A DNA stretch of 64,000 nucleotides from Streptomyces davaonensis JCM 4913 (GTDB lineage Bacteria; Actinomycetota; Actinomycetes; Streptomycetales; Streptomycetaceae). Under the pieces are notes generated by a model, which worked only from the letters and a program-made list of their open reading frames with translations, was not told where the DNA came from and did no database searches. The position numbers and the translations under genes are program-made. Shown one piece after another: positions 19,948 to 31,042 of the stretch. How positions within the stretch are numbered: position 1 is the stretch's first letter; each line of letters opens with the position of its first letter. The stretch covers positions 6,420,053-6,484,052 of the forward strand of contig NC_020504.1 of NCBI RefSeq assembly GCF_000349325.1, read 5' to 3'.

Positions 19948-21263
19948 CCCTGGGTCCGCAGCACGTCCCGGTACCAGCGGTACGACGCCTTCGGGGTCCG
20001 CTCCAGGGTGTCGTAGTCGACGTGGACGAGGCCGAACCGGCGCGCGTAGCCCTCCGCCCACTCGAAGTTGTCCAGCAGCGACCAGACGAAGTACCCCCGG
20101 ACGTCCACCCCGGCCTCCACCGCCCGGTGCAGGGCGCGGATGTGGCCGTCCAGGTAGGCGATCCGCTCCTGGTCGTCGACCCCTTCGTACGAGCAGCCGT
20201 TCTCGGTGATGACGACGGGCGGGAGCCGGTCGCCGTAGCGTTCGTGGAAGCCGGTGAGCAGCTCGGTCAGCGCCTCGGGGACCACCGGCCAGCCGAAGTC
20301 GGTGACCGGTACGTCCTCGATCTCCTGGACGGAGAAGGGGAGTTCGGCGGGCATGGAGACGCCGCCGAACTCGATCTCGGCGCCTTGCGGTGCGCCCACC
20401 TTCGTCGGGGCGTAGTAGTTGATGCCGTACCAGTCGACCGGCTCGGCGATGACTTTCAGGTCCGCCTCGACGTCGCCCGGCATCAACTCGCCCAGTCCCG
20501 CCGGGTATTCGCCGAGCAGGACCGGGTCCGCGAACAGGCGGTTGAGGAGTACGTCGTAGAACTCCGCCGCCTCCACGTCGGCGCTCTCCTTCGACGCGGC
20601 CCAGGTCGGCCCGTGCGAGTTGGCGATCCCGACGTCCGTGACCCCGGCAGCGCGCAGGGCCCGTACCGCCATGCCGTGGGCGAGGAGTTGGTGGTGGGCG
20701 ACCGGCAGTGCGTCGAACAGCAGCCGCTTGCCGGGCGCGTGGACGCCGAGGGCGTGGCCCAGCAGGGTGTGCTCGGCGGGCTCGTTGAGGGTGATCCACT
20801 TGGGCACGCGGTCACCGAGCCGCTCGGCGACCTGGGAGACGTACGCGGCGAACCGGGACGCGGTGTCCCGCTCCAGCCAGTCGAGGCCGGCCGGCAGGTC
20901 CCAGTGGAAGAGCGTGGGGACGGGGCGGACGCCCGCCGCGCACAGCTCGTCGACCAGCCGGTCGTAGAAGTCCAGGCCGCCGGGGGAGTTCACCCGCGGC
21001 CACGAGATCGAGAAGCGGTACGCGCCGACCCCGAGGCCGGACAGCAGGGCCACGTCCTCGCGGTAGCGGTGGTAGTGGTCGCAGGCCACCGCCGCCGTGG
21101 AGCCGTCCTTCACCCGCCCCGGCCCGTCCGTGAAGGCGTCCCAGACGGAGGGCTCGCGCTGCTCGGCCGCACCCTCGATCTGATGGGCCGAGGTCGACAC
21201 GCCCCACAGGAAACCGGCCGGGAACCGAGGTATCGGGTGCTGAGGGTGCTCTTGAGTCGCCAT
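19944..21263 (-). CDS. Beta-glucosidase (GH1)
   Basis: A 439-residue glycoside hydrolase family 1 enzyme. FPAGFLWGVSTSAHQIEGA opens the TIM barrel. The acid/base Glu is in WITLNEPAEHT (about residue 161) and the nucleophile Glu in VVITENGCSY (about 345). WSLLDNFEWAEGYARRFGLV closes the active site. There is no signal peptide, so it acts in the cytosol on an imported beta-glucoside, consistent with the coupled MFS gene. The ATG at 21263 (MATQEH) is chosen over 21275; neither has a strong ribosome site. I saw no CebR-type 14-bp palindrome upstream. Confidence 0.93.
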   Translation of the reverse strand: MATQEHPQHPIPRFPAGFLWGVSTSAHQIEGAAEQREPSVWDAFTDGPGRVKDGSTAAVACDHYHRYREDVALLSGLGVGAYRFSISWPRVNSPGGLDFYDRLVDELCAAGVRPVPTLFHWDLPAGLDWLERDTASRFAAYVSQVAERLGDRVPKWITLNEPAEHTLLGHALGVHAPGKRLLFDALPVAHHQLLAHGMAVRALRAAGVTDVGIANSHGPTWAASKESADVEAAEFYDVLLNRLFADPVLLGEYPAGLGELMPGDVEADLKVIAEPVDWYGINYYAPTKVGAPQGAEIEFGGVSMPAELPFSVQEIEDVPVTDFGWPVVPEALTELLTGFHERYGDRLPPVVITENGCSYEGVDDQERIAYLDGHIRALHRAVEAGVDVRGYFVWSLLDNFEWAEGYARRFGLVHVDYDTLERTPKASYRWYRDVLRTQG

Positions 21264-21321
21264 GCGCCGGATCATCCGTACCGCCGGTAAGGGAAGTCAA
21301 CGGCCCGGCGTGAACAAGCGG

Positions 21322-21588
21322 TTACGCGCCTTCCTTGAGCACCCTGGTGATCAGCTTGCGCTGTTCCTCGGTCAGCCGGGGATCGGAGCAGTACACGGTC
21401 TTCCCGTCCACCGTGATCTGGTAACTGAACCCGTCGGGCACCCCGATCGGCGGCTCGCCCCGGCCGGCGGCGACCGCCCGCTCGGCCAGGGCATGCCACT
21501 CGACGGCATCGGTCCGCCCCGAGGTGTCCACCTCGGCGAACCGCTCGATGCCCGCGAAACCTCCGGTGCGCCTCACCTGAATCCGCAT
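21322..21588 (-). CDS. Emfourin-like inhibitor of the adjacent M4 protease
   Basis: An 88-residue protein without a signal peptide, beginning MRIQVRRTGGFAGIERFAEV and including FSYQITVDG and DPRLTEEQRKLI near the end. The GGFAG motif, size and position beside a protealysin-like gene match emfourin, the cytosolic inhibitor described for the protealysin of Serratia. It starts 20 bp after the protease stop in the same direction, giving a protease-inhibitor operon. By analogy it blocks the intracellular protease until export or release. Confidence 0.8.
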   Translation of the reverse strand: MRIQVRRTGGFAGIERFAEVDTSGRTDAVEWHALAERAVAAGRGEPPIGVPDGFSYQITVDGKTVYCSDPRLTEEQRKLITRVLKEGA

Positions 21589-21608
21589 GGTTCCTGTCTA
21601 GTACGTGT

Positions 21609-22682
21609 TCACAGCGCGCGCACCCCGACCTGCTCCCAGGCCTTCTGCACCGCCTGGAGCTCCTCGCTGCTGTCGCCGTAGCGGGCCTTCGCGGCCGCTC
21701 CCGTCAGCGCGGCGAAGTCGGTGAACAGCGCCTGCGCCTTCAGCTCGCCACCGGTCAGCACGTCGTACCAGATCTGCCCGGCCCGCTCCCAGGCGTTGCC
21801 GCCGAGGGCGGTGGCCGCCAGATAGAAGGCATGGTTGGGGATCCCGGAGTTGATGTGGACACCGCCGTTGTCGCGGCCGGTACGGACGTAGTCGTCCATC
21901 GTCGCGGGCTGCGGGTCCTTGCCGAGGACGTCGTCGTCGTACGCCGTGCCGGGCTCCTTCATCGAGCGCAGCGCCTTGCCGGTGACCCGCGGGGCGAGCA
22001 GTCCGGCGCCGATCAGCCAGTCGGCCTCGGCGGCGCTCTGGCCGAGCGTGTACTGCTTGATGAGCGCGCCGAAGACGTCCGACATCGACTCGTTCAGGGC
22101 GCCGGGCTGGCCGAAGTAGGTGAGGTTGGCGGTGTACTGGGTGACGCCGTGGGCGAGTTCATGGCCGATGACGTCGATGGGGATGGTGAAGTCGAGGAAG
22201 ATCTCGCCGTCCCCGTCGCCGAACACCATCTGCTCGCCGTTCCAGAAGGCGTTGTTGTAGTCCTTCTCGTAGTGCACGGTGGCGTCCAGCGGCAGTCCGT
22301 CGCCGTCGATGGAGTTGCGCGCGTAGGCCTTCAGGAACAGGTCGAAGGTGGCGCCGAGGCCCGCGTAGGCGCGGTTGACGGTGGCGTCCTTGCCGGGCTC
22401 CTCGCCCTCCGTGCGGACCTTCTTCCCGGGCAGGTCGGTGCCGTGCCGGGCGTCGTAGACCGTGCGCTGCGGCTTGTCGGGCTCGGCGTCGGCGGGCGGG
22501 GCGACGGCGGGCGCCCCGAGCACGGTGGTCAGCCGGCGGTGGGTGCGCTCGTAGGCGTCGCGCTGGAGGGTCCGGCGGGCCGGTCCGGACAGGGCGGGGT
22601 CCTCGGCCCGGGCCAGCTTGTCGAGGACGTGGGGCGGTACGACGGTGCAGAAGACGGGCTCGTGGCCCCCGTGGTTGGTCAT
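21609..22682 (-). CDS. M4 family metallopeptidase, protealysin-like
   Basis: About 357 residues. An N-terminal precursor segment (FCTVVPPHVLDKLARAEDPA, residues about 10-60) of the short protealysin type precedes the thermolysin fold. VIGHELAHGVTQYT supplies the HExxH zinc site, GALNESMSDVFG the third ligand Glu, and GGVHINSGIPNHAFY the catalytic His. No signal peptide is visible, as in protealysins, which accumulate in the cell. The ATG at 22682 (MTNHGG) is preferred; another ATG 12 bp upstream is in frame. The emfourin-like gene follows. Confidence 0.9.
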   Translation of the reverse strand: MTNHGGHEPVFCTVVPPHVLDKLARAEDPALSGPARRTLQRDAYERTHRRLTTVLGAPAVAPPADAEPDKPQRTVYDARHGTDLPGKKVRTEGEEPGKDATVNRAYAGLGATFDLFLKAYARNSIDGDGLPLDATVHYEKDYNNAFWNGEQMVFGDGDGEIFLDFTIPIDVIGHELAHGVTQYTANLTYFGQPGALNESMSDVFGALIKQYTLGQSAAEADWLIGAGLLAPRVTGKALRSMKEPGTAYDDDVLGKDPQPATMDDYVRTGRDNGGVHINSGIPNHAFYLAATALGGNAWERAGQIWYDVLTGGELKAQALFTDFAALTGAAAKARYGDSSEELQAVQKAWEQVGVRAL

Positions 22683-22861
22683 GCCCGGCACCATTGCACT
22701 GCGTTATGCCGCTGTCACCACCCGCAACCATGATTGATGAAATGTGCCGACAAGGCGCCCATCCGGCAGTCGGGAAGTGGTATAGCGCACTTTTTGTCCA
22801 GTTCGTCCGTGCGGTCCCGCATACTGATACACACCGCCGTATCGCGGGCGGCTCGGCTAGC

Positions 22862-24723
<1,862 letters not shown>

Positions 24724-24729
24724 GTAGGT

Positions 24730-24820
24730 GCCGCGAGTGGTTGTCGGGCGGCTGCGGGTCCGTCGTGGTTTCTCGCGCCCACGCGGCGGAGCCGCAAATG
24801 TCACAGCCCCGCGCCCCTAG
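24730..24820 (-). repeat. Dispersed Streptomyces intergenic repeat, long form
   Basis: On the minus strand this reads AGGGGCGCGGGGCTGTGACA, then a GC palindrome GCGGCTCCGCCGC, then CCACGACGGACCCGCAGCCG. The ends match the short repeat at 5761-5808; the internal hairpin is extra. I recognise this as a common Streptomyces intergenic element, from memory rather than a search. Confidence 0.5.
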
Positions 24821-24828
24821 GTACGTTT

Positions 24829-24855
24829 CCCCGCCCCCTGTTTTGAGGGGCGGGG
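24829..24855 (+). terminator. Terminator after leuA
   Basis: CCCCGCCCC (24829-24837) pairs with GGGGCGGGG (24847-24855) around a 9-nt loop containing TTTT. It lies 105 bp after the leuA stop and before the TerB-domain gene. Confidence 0.65.
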
Positions 24856-24987
24856 ATCGTCGTATACCGGCCATTCCTCATGCAGGTCACGGAAAGGTCT
24901 CGTCCAAGGTGCTGACTCGGCCTGGGGGATGTGGCTAACATCACGCAAGCGCGGCGACGTTGCCGCGGGGTTTCGCGGAGGTGCGAC

Positions 24988-25683
24988 GTGCTGCCAGGAC
25001 GGGGACGAAACGGCCGTGCCGCGAGGCCTGCCCGCATCCTGGGCACCCGCGTGGCGTGGACGGCCGTCGGTGACGGTGAGTTCTTCTGTCCCGGCTGCGG
25101 AGGGGACCGCAACTACCAGCGGCTGACCGGCCGCCGCCGCTTCACCCTGCTCGGCGTGCCGGTGCTGCCGCGCGGCGAGACCGGGCCGGTGGTGGAGTGC
25201 GCGGCCTGCCGCCGCCACTTCGGCACCGACGTCCTGGACCACCCCACCACCACCCGCTTCTCCGCGATGCTCCGCGACGCCGTCCACACCGTCGCCCTCG
25301 CGGTGCTCGCCGCGGGCGGTACCTGCGCCCGTACGGCCCTGGAGACCGCCGCCTCGGCGGTCCGTGCGGCCGGCTTCGACGACTGCACCGAGGAACAGCT
25401 GGACGCCCTCGTGGAGGCGCTGGCGGCGGACACCGGCCGGGTCATGGGCGAACCCTGCGGAGCGGGCCTGGCCATAGAGCTCCACGAGGCCCTCGACCCC
25501 CTCGCCCCGCACCTCGCCCCCGCGGGCCGCGAATCGATCCTCCTCCAGGGCGCCCGCATCGCCCTGGCGGACGGCCCGTACACCCCCGCCGAACGCGAGG
25601 TCCTCACCACGGTCGGCGCGGCCCTGACGATCTGCGGCGACGACGTGACACGGCTGCTGGCAGCGGCACGCACGCCGTCGTAG
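24988..25683 (+). CDS. Zinc-ribbon/TerB-domain protein
   Basis: A 231-residue protein. An N-terminal zinc ribbon at about residues 30-75 is formed by FFCPGCGG and VECAACRRHFG. A helical TerB-like domain at about 85-220 includes ILLQGARIALADGPYTPAE and EREVLTTVGAALTI. TerB domains occur in tellurite-resistance and stress or conflict systems, where they bind metal or act at membranes. The GTG at 24988 has GGAG about 8 nt upstream; the frame opens earlier. The caspase-like gene starts 10 bp after the stop, so the two probably share an mRNA and a function. Confidence 0.75.
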   Translation: MLPGRGRNGRAARPARILGTRVAWTAVGDGEFFCPGCGGDRNYQRLTGRRRFTLLGVPVLPRGETGPVVECAACRRHFGTDVLDHPTTTRFSAMLRDAVHTVALAVLAAGGTCARTALETAASAVRAAGFDDCTEEQLDALVEALAADTGRVMGEPCGAGLAIELHEALDPLAPHLAPAGRESILLQGARIALADGPYTPAEREVLTTVGAALTICGDDVTRLLAAARTPS

Positions 25684-25693
25684 CGGCCGCTCT

Positions 25694-26797
25694 GTGGACG
25701 CGGGGGCTCCGGCGCGTGGCCGGGCGGTGCTGGTGGCGGTCGAGTCGTACGCGAGCGGATGGAGCCTGGACGGGCCGGTTCGGGACATCCTGGCTTACCG
25801 TGACTGGCTGCTCGGGGCGGGACTCCGCCCGGAGGCGATCACCGTCCTGGCCTCCCCGCTGCCGCGGAACGAGGCACTGCTCAAGGACGCCGGGGTGTGC
25901 CGGCGGCCCGCGGAGCGCGAGCACGTGCACCGGACGCTGTTGCGGGAGGTCGGGCCGACGGGGAGCGACTGGCTGTTCGTCGCCTGGGCCGGGCACGGTC
26001 TGACCGACCTGGACGGGCACCCGCGGCTGGTGTACGCCGACGCGCGGACGGACGACCTGCGCTGCCTCGACCTGAACGCCTTCCTCGCCGCCTTCCGCTC
26101 CGACCTCGCCCCCTCCCACCCCCGGCAGCTGTGGGTGGCGGACGCCTGCCAGACCTTCGTGGACGCGGCCACCGCGGGCAACGCGCTGCGACCGGACTCG
26201 GTGCCGCGGGGACGGCTGCGGGCCGAAGTGAGACAGCGGGTGCTGTTCGCGTGCGGGCCTGGGAAGACCGCCGGACAGCGCCGGGCGGGCACGGGCGCGG
26301 CCTCCGGCCTGTTCAGCCGCACCGTGCTCGAACTGCTGCGGACGCAGCCGGAGTTGCGGCACGACACGGCACAGCTGGCGGCCGCTCTCCGTAAGCGGTT
26401 CCAGGGAGCGGGGGACGGTGTGCCGACGTCGCTGTGGTTCGACAACGCCGGGGAGTCGGGCCGCACCGAGGCGAGGCGGACCGCGCCCCGCAGACGGCCG
26501 GATCTCGCCGACGAGCGCCGGTTGTGCGAGGCGCTGTACGCCGTACCCGTCATGCGTGACCCTGGGACGCGGGCCGCCGTCATCGCGCGACTGCCCTCGG
26601 TGATCTCCTCCTCCGTGCCGCGCAACTCGGTCGCCCGGATCGAGATCCTGGAGCTGATCGGCACCTGCGTCCTCTTCGAGAACGGGCTCGGCCACCTGTG
26701 GGCGGCCATTTCGCTTCTGGACGCGGGGACGACCGCACTCGAGGATCTCGAAGCCGTGCTGCGGGACTACCCGGAGTGGTTCACGGCGGGGTCATAG
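25694..26797 (+). CDS. Caspase-like (C14) protease with EAD2-like C-terminus
   Basis: A 367-residue protein. Residues about 8-230 form a caspase-like domain (AVLVAVESYASGWSLDGPVR at the first strand). The catalytic dyad is His101 in VAWAGHGL and Cys152 in LWVADACQTF. Residues about 265-360 form an all-helical domain (LADERRLCEALYAVPVMRDP, RIEILELIGTC) like the effector-associated domain EAD2. EADs recruit effectors to conflict-system cores by homotypic contacts, and the VMAP-like protein of the convergent operon appears to carry a related domain. Its stop and that of the 1,416-aa vWA-STAND gene sit side by side in TCATAG (26792-26797). Confidence 0.8.
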   Translation: MDAGAPARGRAVLVAVESYASGWSLDGPVRDILAYRDWLLGAGLRPEAITVLASPLPRNEALLKDAGVCRRPAEREHVHRTLLREVGPTGSDWLFVAWAGHGLTDLDGHPRLVYADARTDDLRCLDLNAFLAAFRSDLAPSHPRQLWVADACQTFVDAATAGNALRPDSVPRGRLRAEVRQRVLFACGPGKTAGQRRAGTGAASGLFSRTVLELLRTQPELRHDTAQLAAALRKRFQGAGDGVPTSLWFDNAGESGRTEARRTAPRRRPDLADERRLCEALYAVPVMRDPGTRAAVIARLPSVISSSVPRNSVARIEILELIGTCVLFENGLGHLWAAISLLDAGTTALEDLEAVLRDYPEWFTAGS

Positions 26798-29700
26798 CGG
26801 CATCGGGTCGATGTCGGCGATGGTCCGGCGCCTGGCCTGGGCGTTCAGGTACGCGGGGTGGGTCGTGCCGAGGACCTCCCGGAGCTGGCGCAGGGCCTGT
26901 GTGTGCAGCCTTGAGGCCTCGTCCCTGCGGCCGCCCAGGGTGCGCAGATCCATCGCCAGGTTCGCGCGCAGGACGAGCGTCATGGGGTGCGTCTCGCCGA
27001 GCACCTCCTGCATCGGACCGATGGCCCATTCGTCCAGGGCCTGCGCGCCGCTCGGATCGTCCTGCTCGAACAGGAGATTGGCCAGGTTCATCGCGGAGTA
27101 GAGGGTGTAGGGATGGGAGTCGCCGAGTGTGTCCCTGAACTGCTGGTGCACTGACTCCTCAAGCCGGCGCGCCTCGTCCGTCCGGCCCGACAGCCGCAGA
27201 GTCACAGCGAGGCCGGCCTCGGCGGACAGGGCCTGCGGATGCCGCGCCCCCAGCGTCTGCGTGTATCGGTCGCGAGCGCGTCGGGCCAGGGCCTCGGCTT
27301 CCGCGAAGTGCCCGTTGTGCCGCAGGTCGATGGAGTGAGTGAGGGTGGCGTGGAGTGTGTCGGGGGCCTGTTCGCCGTACGACTTGGTCAGCGCGTCGAG
27401 AGCGAGGCGGGTCCGCTGCAACGCCTCGCCGAACCGGCCGACCCTGCGCAGGGCCACGGCCTGCTGTACGACAAACCGCAGCGTCGTCGGATGTGATTCC
27501 CCGTACAGCTCCTGGGCCTGCGCCACGACCTCCTCGTACGTTTGCAGCGCTTCTCGGTACCGGCCCAGTTCCTGGAGTCCCCACGCGACCGCCGCCTGGG
27601 AGGACAGGGTGAGGGAGTCCCCGGCGCCGAGGATCTCCACGCGGAGCCGCCAGGTGTCCTCGTCCACGTTCAGTGCCGGCCGCAGGTTCCCGTTGGCGCG
27701 CAGACACACCGCGAGGTTCGAGACGCACTCCAACGTGAAGGGATCATCCGGTCCGAACGCACGCTCGGCACGGGCGTGGATGTCCTTGCCGAGTTCCAGA
27801 GCGCCGCCGAAGTCGCCGCGGACCCTGAGGTCGTCGCAGGTCTGGGCTTTGACTGTCAGATGCTCCTCGAGTTCCTGCTCGGGATCGTCCACCTCCCATT
27901 GGGCCACCAGGCGCTCGCCGAGATCCGCCGCCTCGGCGTAGCTTCCCGTACGCCAAAGCGCCAGGCGCAGGAATCTGCCGAGGGTTCGGGTCTGCGTGTC
28001 ATGCTCGTCGAACTTCGACAGCCAGACGCTGTGGACCTGCTGGGCAAGGTCCACAGCCACGTTGTGATTCCCGGACCGGATCAGCCACTCGATCAACGAC
28101 TGCACGAGGTGGCGCACCCAGGGGTCGGCGCACTCCGGCGCTTGTGAGGCGAGGACATGGGGAAACAGCGTGGCGTACGTCGGCCAATGGCGCGGGTTGC
28201 GCGGCTCGCCCGCCAAGCTGCGCGCGAGCAGCAGATGAGCACCGTGCCGGAAGCGCTGGTTCTCCTCATCGGTCATACGGGACCGGAGCGCGGCCTGGAC
28301 CAGCCGGTGCAACTGGATGGTGTTGGCCGAGTAGTTGATCCTGGCCAGAGAGAAGCGGTTGATCTCCCGGACGGCCCTGGCGAACCTGAGAGGGTCTCCG
28401 ACGATGCGATCGAGTTCCGGCGCGACGGACTCCCCCAGCCGATCGGTGAAGAAGGCCCGGGGGATGGGCTCCGGCGCGAGATGGGAGCAGAGCTGGAGGA
28501 GTTGGAGGGCACCCGGGTTCTGCTCCTGGAGGCGGTCCAGTGAGAGGCCCCACGCGCTCGCGATCGAGGTTCCGTACTGCGTCGGTGGGGAGGATGCCAT
28601 CAGTTCCGCGCCGGTCTCCTCGAGCAGCCGGACGTACTCCTTGGGCGGCATCCCCGTCTCGGCCCGCCACACCGATGCCTGTTCCACGGCGAGAGGAAGG
28701 TCCCCGAGGGCCTCGGCGAGCAGCTCGGCCTCGTCGTCGGTGATGTCGGAGGTTCGGCGCCGGAGCAGCGCCACGCTCTCTTGCCGCCCGAACAACCCGA
28801 CCTCGACGGGACGGGCCAGTACGTTCCAGTGCGGGTTGCGAGAGGTCACGATCACCGCGCCCGCAGGGCCGCCCTCGAACCTGCTCGGAATGAAGTCCTG
28901 CACTGCTTCCGGGCCGTCGGCGTTGTCGAAGACCAGGAGCCAGTCGCCGTACGGGTTCCCGGTGCGCAAGGCGTTCAGAACGGCGGGAACCGCAAGGGCC
29001 GGGGCGTTCGAGAGCCCCAAGCGGTCGGCGAGTTCCATGAAAGCCTGCCGGATCAGGCTCCGTTGCTCGGCGGGAATCCACCACACCAGGTCGTACTGGG
29101 AGGCGTACCGGTAGACATACTCCAGGGCGAGCTGTGACTTGCCGACCCCGCCCATGCCGTGCAGGGCCTGCGGCAATACGGCGGCCGTCCCGGAGGACAG
29201 CGACTCCCGGAGTTCCTCCAGCAGTTGCTCTCGACCGGTGAAAGCGGCGTTCCGCGGCGGCACGTTCCCCCAGACCGCGGGCCCGACCCGATTCGGGTCA
29301 CGCTCGACGGGTCGTTGCTCCGGCCCGGGGGGCGCAGTCACTGACATGTCGTTCTCTCCTGGATCGGTACGCCCGGACACGGCTGAGGCAGCGGCCGTGT
29401 GTTCTTCCGGGGCGTCCAGTGGGGCTGGCAATACAGGGACGGGAACCGTCGTCTCCAGTTCGTCGAGTTCCCGCGCCCGGCGGGCGTGCGGGCCGCTCAG
29501 GGCGTGCAGGACCGCGCGTTCGATGTTCCTGAACTCCTGGTCCTCGCCCTCGGCGGGTTCGACGGTGGTCGTCCCGTCCCGAAGATAGGACAGCAGACTC
29601 TGTGCCGCAGTGCTCGTCGGTGCGAGCATCTCAGCGGCCTGCGCGATCGCCCGCTCGGTGGTGGTTCGTGAGCCGTGGGCAAGCAACTCCCCGCGCACGT

Positions 29701-31042
29701 CCGGGTCCACGTCGAAGGCCAACCGGTCCACAGGGTGGGACGGTTGGAGGGAGAGCAGGTCGCTGAGGAGGATCTCCGCCAGATGCTGGGTACTTGAGCG
29801 GGGCAGTGTGCGGTGCTGGATCTCGGTCATCGTGGCCAGGTCGAGCGGGATCGCAGCCAGATGCGTCGCCAGCTCGAACGCCTCGGGCGAGGCGCTGCCG
29901 CGGAACTTCGCGACCCGGTCGATGGGCTCCAAGGTTCGTACGGGCCGCAGGTACGGCGCTTCCGGTCGCCCTTCCGCCGTGGTGAGCACAGCCGCCAGCT
30001 CCACCTCCCTGGGTTCGTCGCCACCCACGAACCGGGCCCAGGGTTCCAGCCACTCCGGGCGCGCCTCCAGTACCGGCACGGGAGTGGCCGCACCCAGGCC
30101 GGCTCTGGCGCGCAGCACCGCGGAGACGGCCTCGGCGGGCTCCCAGGCGGGCGGTCGGCCCGCCGTCCACGGTCCCGACGAGCGCAGTGCGATCCGCGAG
30201 GGATGCAGTCCCGTACGGTGCCACAGGCGCTGCGGCAGCATGTGCAGCACTGTCACCGGCTGGCGCCGGCCCCAGCGGGCGAGCAGCCGCTGGGCGGCGC
30301 TCGAACGCCAGGCTGGAGCAGCGCCGTCGGTCAGCACGAAGACGACCGAGCGGCCCGTGGGATCGACGAGCGAGCGGGCCGCCGCGGGGCGGGCCGTGCG
30401 GGCGGGGCCGGGAAGCCGTACGGTCGCCTGCCCGGGGTCGGTCGTGTCCAGCGACAGTTCCATGACGTCCCGGAAGCCGCCGTAGGCGCGCACGACCCGG
30501 GCGAAGCGGGCCACAGTGTCGTGCCAGAGCGCCATGCGCGGGGCGCTGTCCACCACCAGCACCGCCCGCCAGCGCCGCTCCGCCGCGGGCCGCAGCACCG
30601 GCGGCAGGAACGGCGCCGGCGCGATCAGCTCGGCCGTGGCCTCCTCGTCCAGCTCGGCGGCGTGCGCCGACGCCACCGTCGTACGGAAGGCACGCAGCGC
30701 CCGGCCCAACGCCCGGTCGGTGGGCCGGGATTCGGGGTCGGGTGCGGTGGCTGCGGGGGAGAGGGCTGCGGTGGGCTCGGCGGGGTGGCTGGAGCGGGGG
30801 CGCGGGGTGCTGGTGGGTGTGGTCGGCTTGTCCGGGGCCGGGGGAGGTACGTCGGTCTCGGCGCCCGTGCGTGCTGTGGAGGAGCCCGCCGAGGGGGCGG
30901 GGCTCGCGCTGCCAGGGGGCGTGGGGGCGTCGGTACCGGCACCGATGCCGTCCATCGGCCCGACCAGCCAGCCGTGTTCGCTCGCCAGCCACAGCGCGTC
31001 GGCGAGCTCCCGGGGACCGGGCCGGTCCCGGCCGGGCGTCAC
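26792..31042 (-). CDS. vWA-like + NB-ARC (STAND) + TPR protein
   Basis: A 1,416-residue multidomain protein. A Pro-rich linker follows a short N-terminal helix. A vWA-like/SAV_2336-type domain spans about residues 150-520, with DSAPRM (165-170) and VLTDG (236-240) as a MIDAS-like pair. An NB-ARC STAND ATPase follows, with Walker A GMGGVGKS (629-636), Walker B WLLVFDNADG (701-710), the TSRNPHW sensor and GDLPLAVEQA. From about 980 to 1,400 come about ten TPRs of the kinesin-light-chain type. The part from VWGNVPPRN onward resembles TPR proteins of FxSxx-COOH loci, but no other FxSxx gene is here. The GTG start overlaps the MoxR stop (GTGA). It probably acts as sensor and scaffold of a conflict system. 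Confidence 0.82.
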   Translation of the reverse strand: MTPGRDRPGPRELADALWLASEHGWLVGPMDGIGAGTDAPTPPGSASPAPSAGSSTARTGAETDVPPPAPDKPTTPTSTPRPRSSHPAEPTAALSPAATAPDPESRPTDRALGRALRAFRTTVASAHAAELDEEATAELIAPAPFLPPVLRPAAERRWRAVLVVDSAPRMALWHDTVARFARVVRAYGGFRDVMELSLDTTDPGQATVRLPGPARTARPAAARSLVDPTGRSVVFVLTDGAAPAWRSSAAQRLLARWGRRQPVTVLHMLPQRLWHRTGLHPSRIALRSSGPWTAGRPPAWEPAEAVSAVLRARAGLGAATPVPVLEARPEWLEPWARFVGGDEPREVELAAVLTTAEGRPEAPYLRPVRTLEPIDRVAKFRGSASPEAFELATHLAAIPLDLATMTEIQHRTLPRSSTQHLAEILLSDLLSLQPSHPVDRLAFDVDPDVRGELLAHGSRTTTERAIAQAAEMLAPTSTAAQSLLSYLRDGTTTVEPAEGEDQEFRNIERAVLHALSGPHARRARELDELETTVPVPVLPAPLDAPEEHTAAASAVSGRTDPGENDMSVTAPPGPEQRPVERDPNRVGPAVWGNVPPRNAAFTGREQLLEELRESLSSGTAAVLPQALHGMGGVGKSQLALEYVYRYASQYDLVWWIPAEQRSLIRQAFMELADRLGLSNAPALAVPAVLNALRTGNPYGDWLLVFDNADGPEAVQDFIPSRFEGGPAGAVIVTSRNPHWNVLARPVEVGLFGRQESVALLRRRTSDITDDEAELLAEALGDLPLAVEQASVWRAETGMPPKEYVRLLEETGAELMASSPPTQYGTSIASAWGLSLDRLQEQNPGALQLLQLCSHLAPEPIPRAFFTDRLGESVAPELDRIVGDPLRFARAVREINRFSLARINYSANTIQLHRLVQAALRSRMTDEENQRFRHGAHLLLARSLAGEPRNPRHWPTYATLFPHVLASQAPECADPWVRHLVQSLIEWLIRSGNHNVAVDLAQQVHSVWLSKFDEHDTQTRTLGRFLRLALWRTGSYAEAADLGERLVAQWEVDDPEQELEEHLTVKAQTCDDLRVRGDFGGALELGKDIHARAERAFGPDDPFTLECVSNLAVCLRANGNLRPALNVDEDTWRLRVEILGAGDSLTLSSQAAVAWGLQELGRYREALQTYEEVVAQAQELYGESHPTTLRFVVQQAVALRRVGRFGEALQRTRLALDALTKSYGEQAPDTLHATLTHSIDLRHNGHFAEAEALARRARDRYTQTLGARHPQALSAEAGLAVTLRLSGRTDEARRLEESVHQQFRDTLGDSHPYTLYSAMNLANLLFEQDDPSGAQALDEWAIGPMQEVLGETHPMTLVLRANLAMDLRTLGGRRDEASRLHTQALRQLREVLGTTHPAYLNAQARRRTIADIDPMPL

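Noticed and set aside
26792..31042. A complete FxSxx-COOH peptide system
   Set aside because: The TPR half resembles its TPR protein, but no short FxSxx peptide gene, radical SAM maturase or FxsC-type gene lies nearby.
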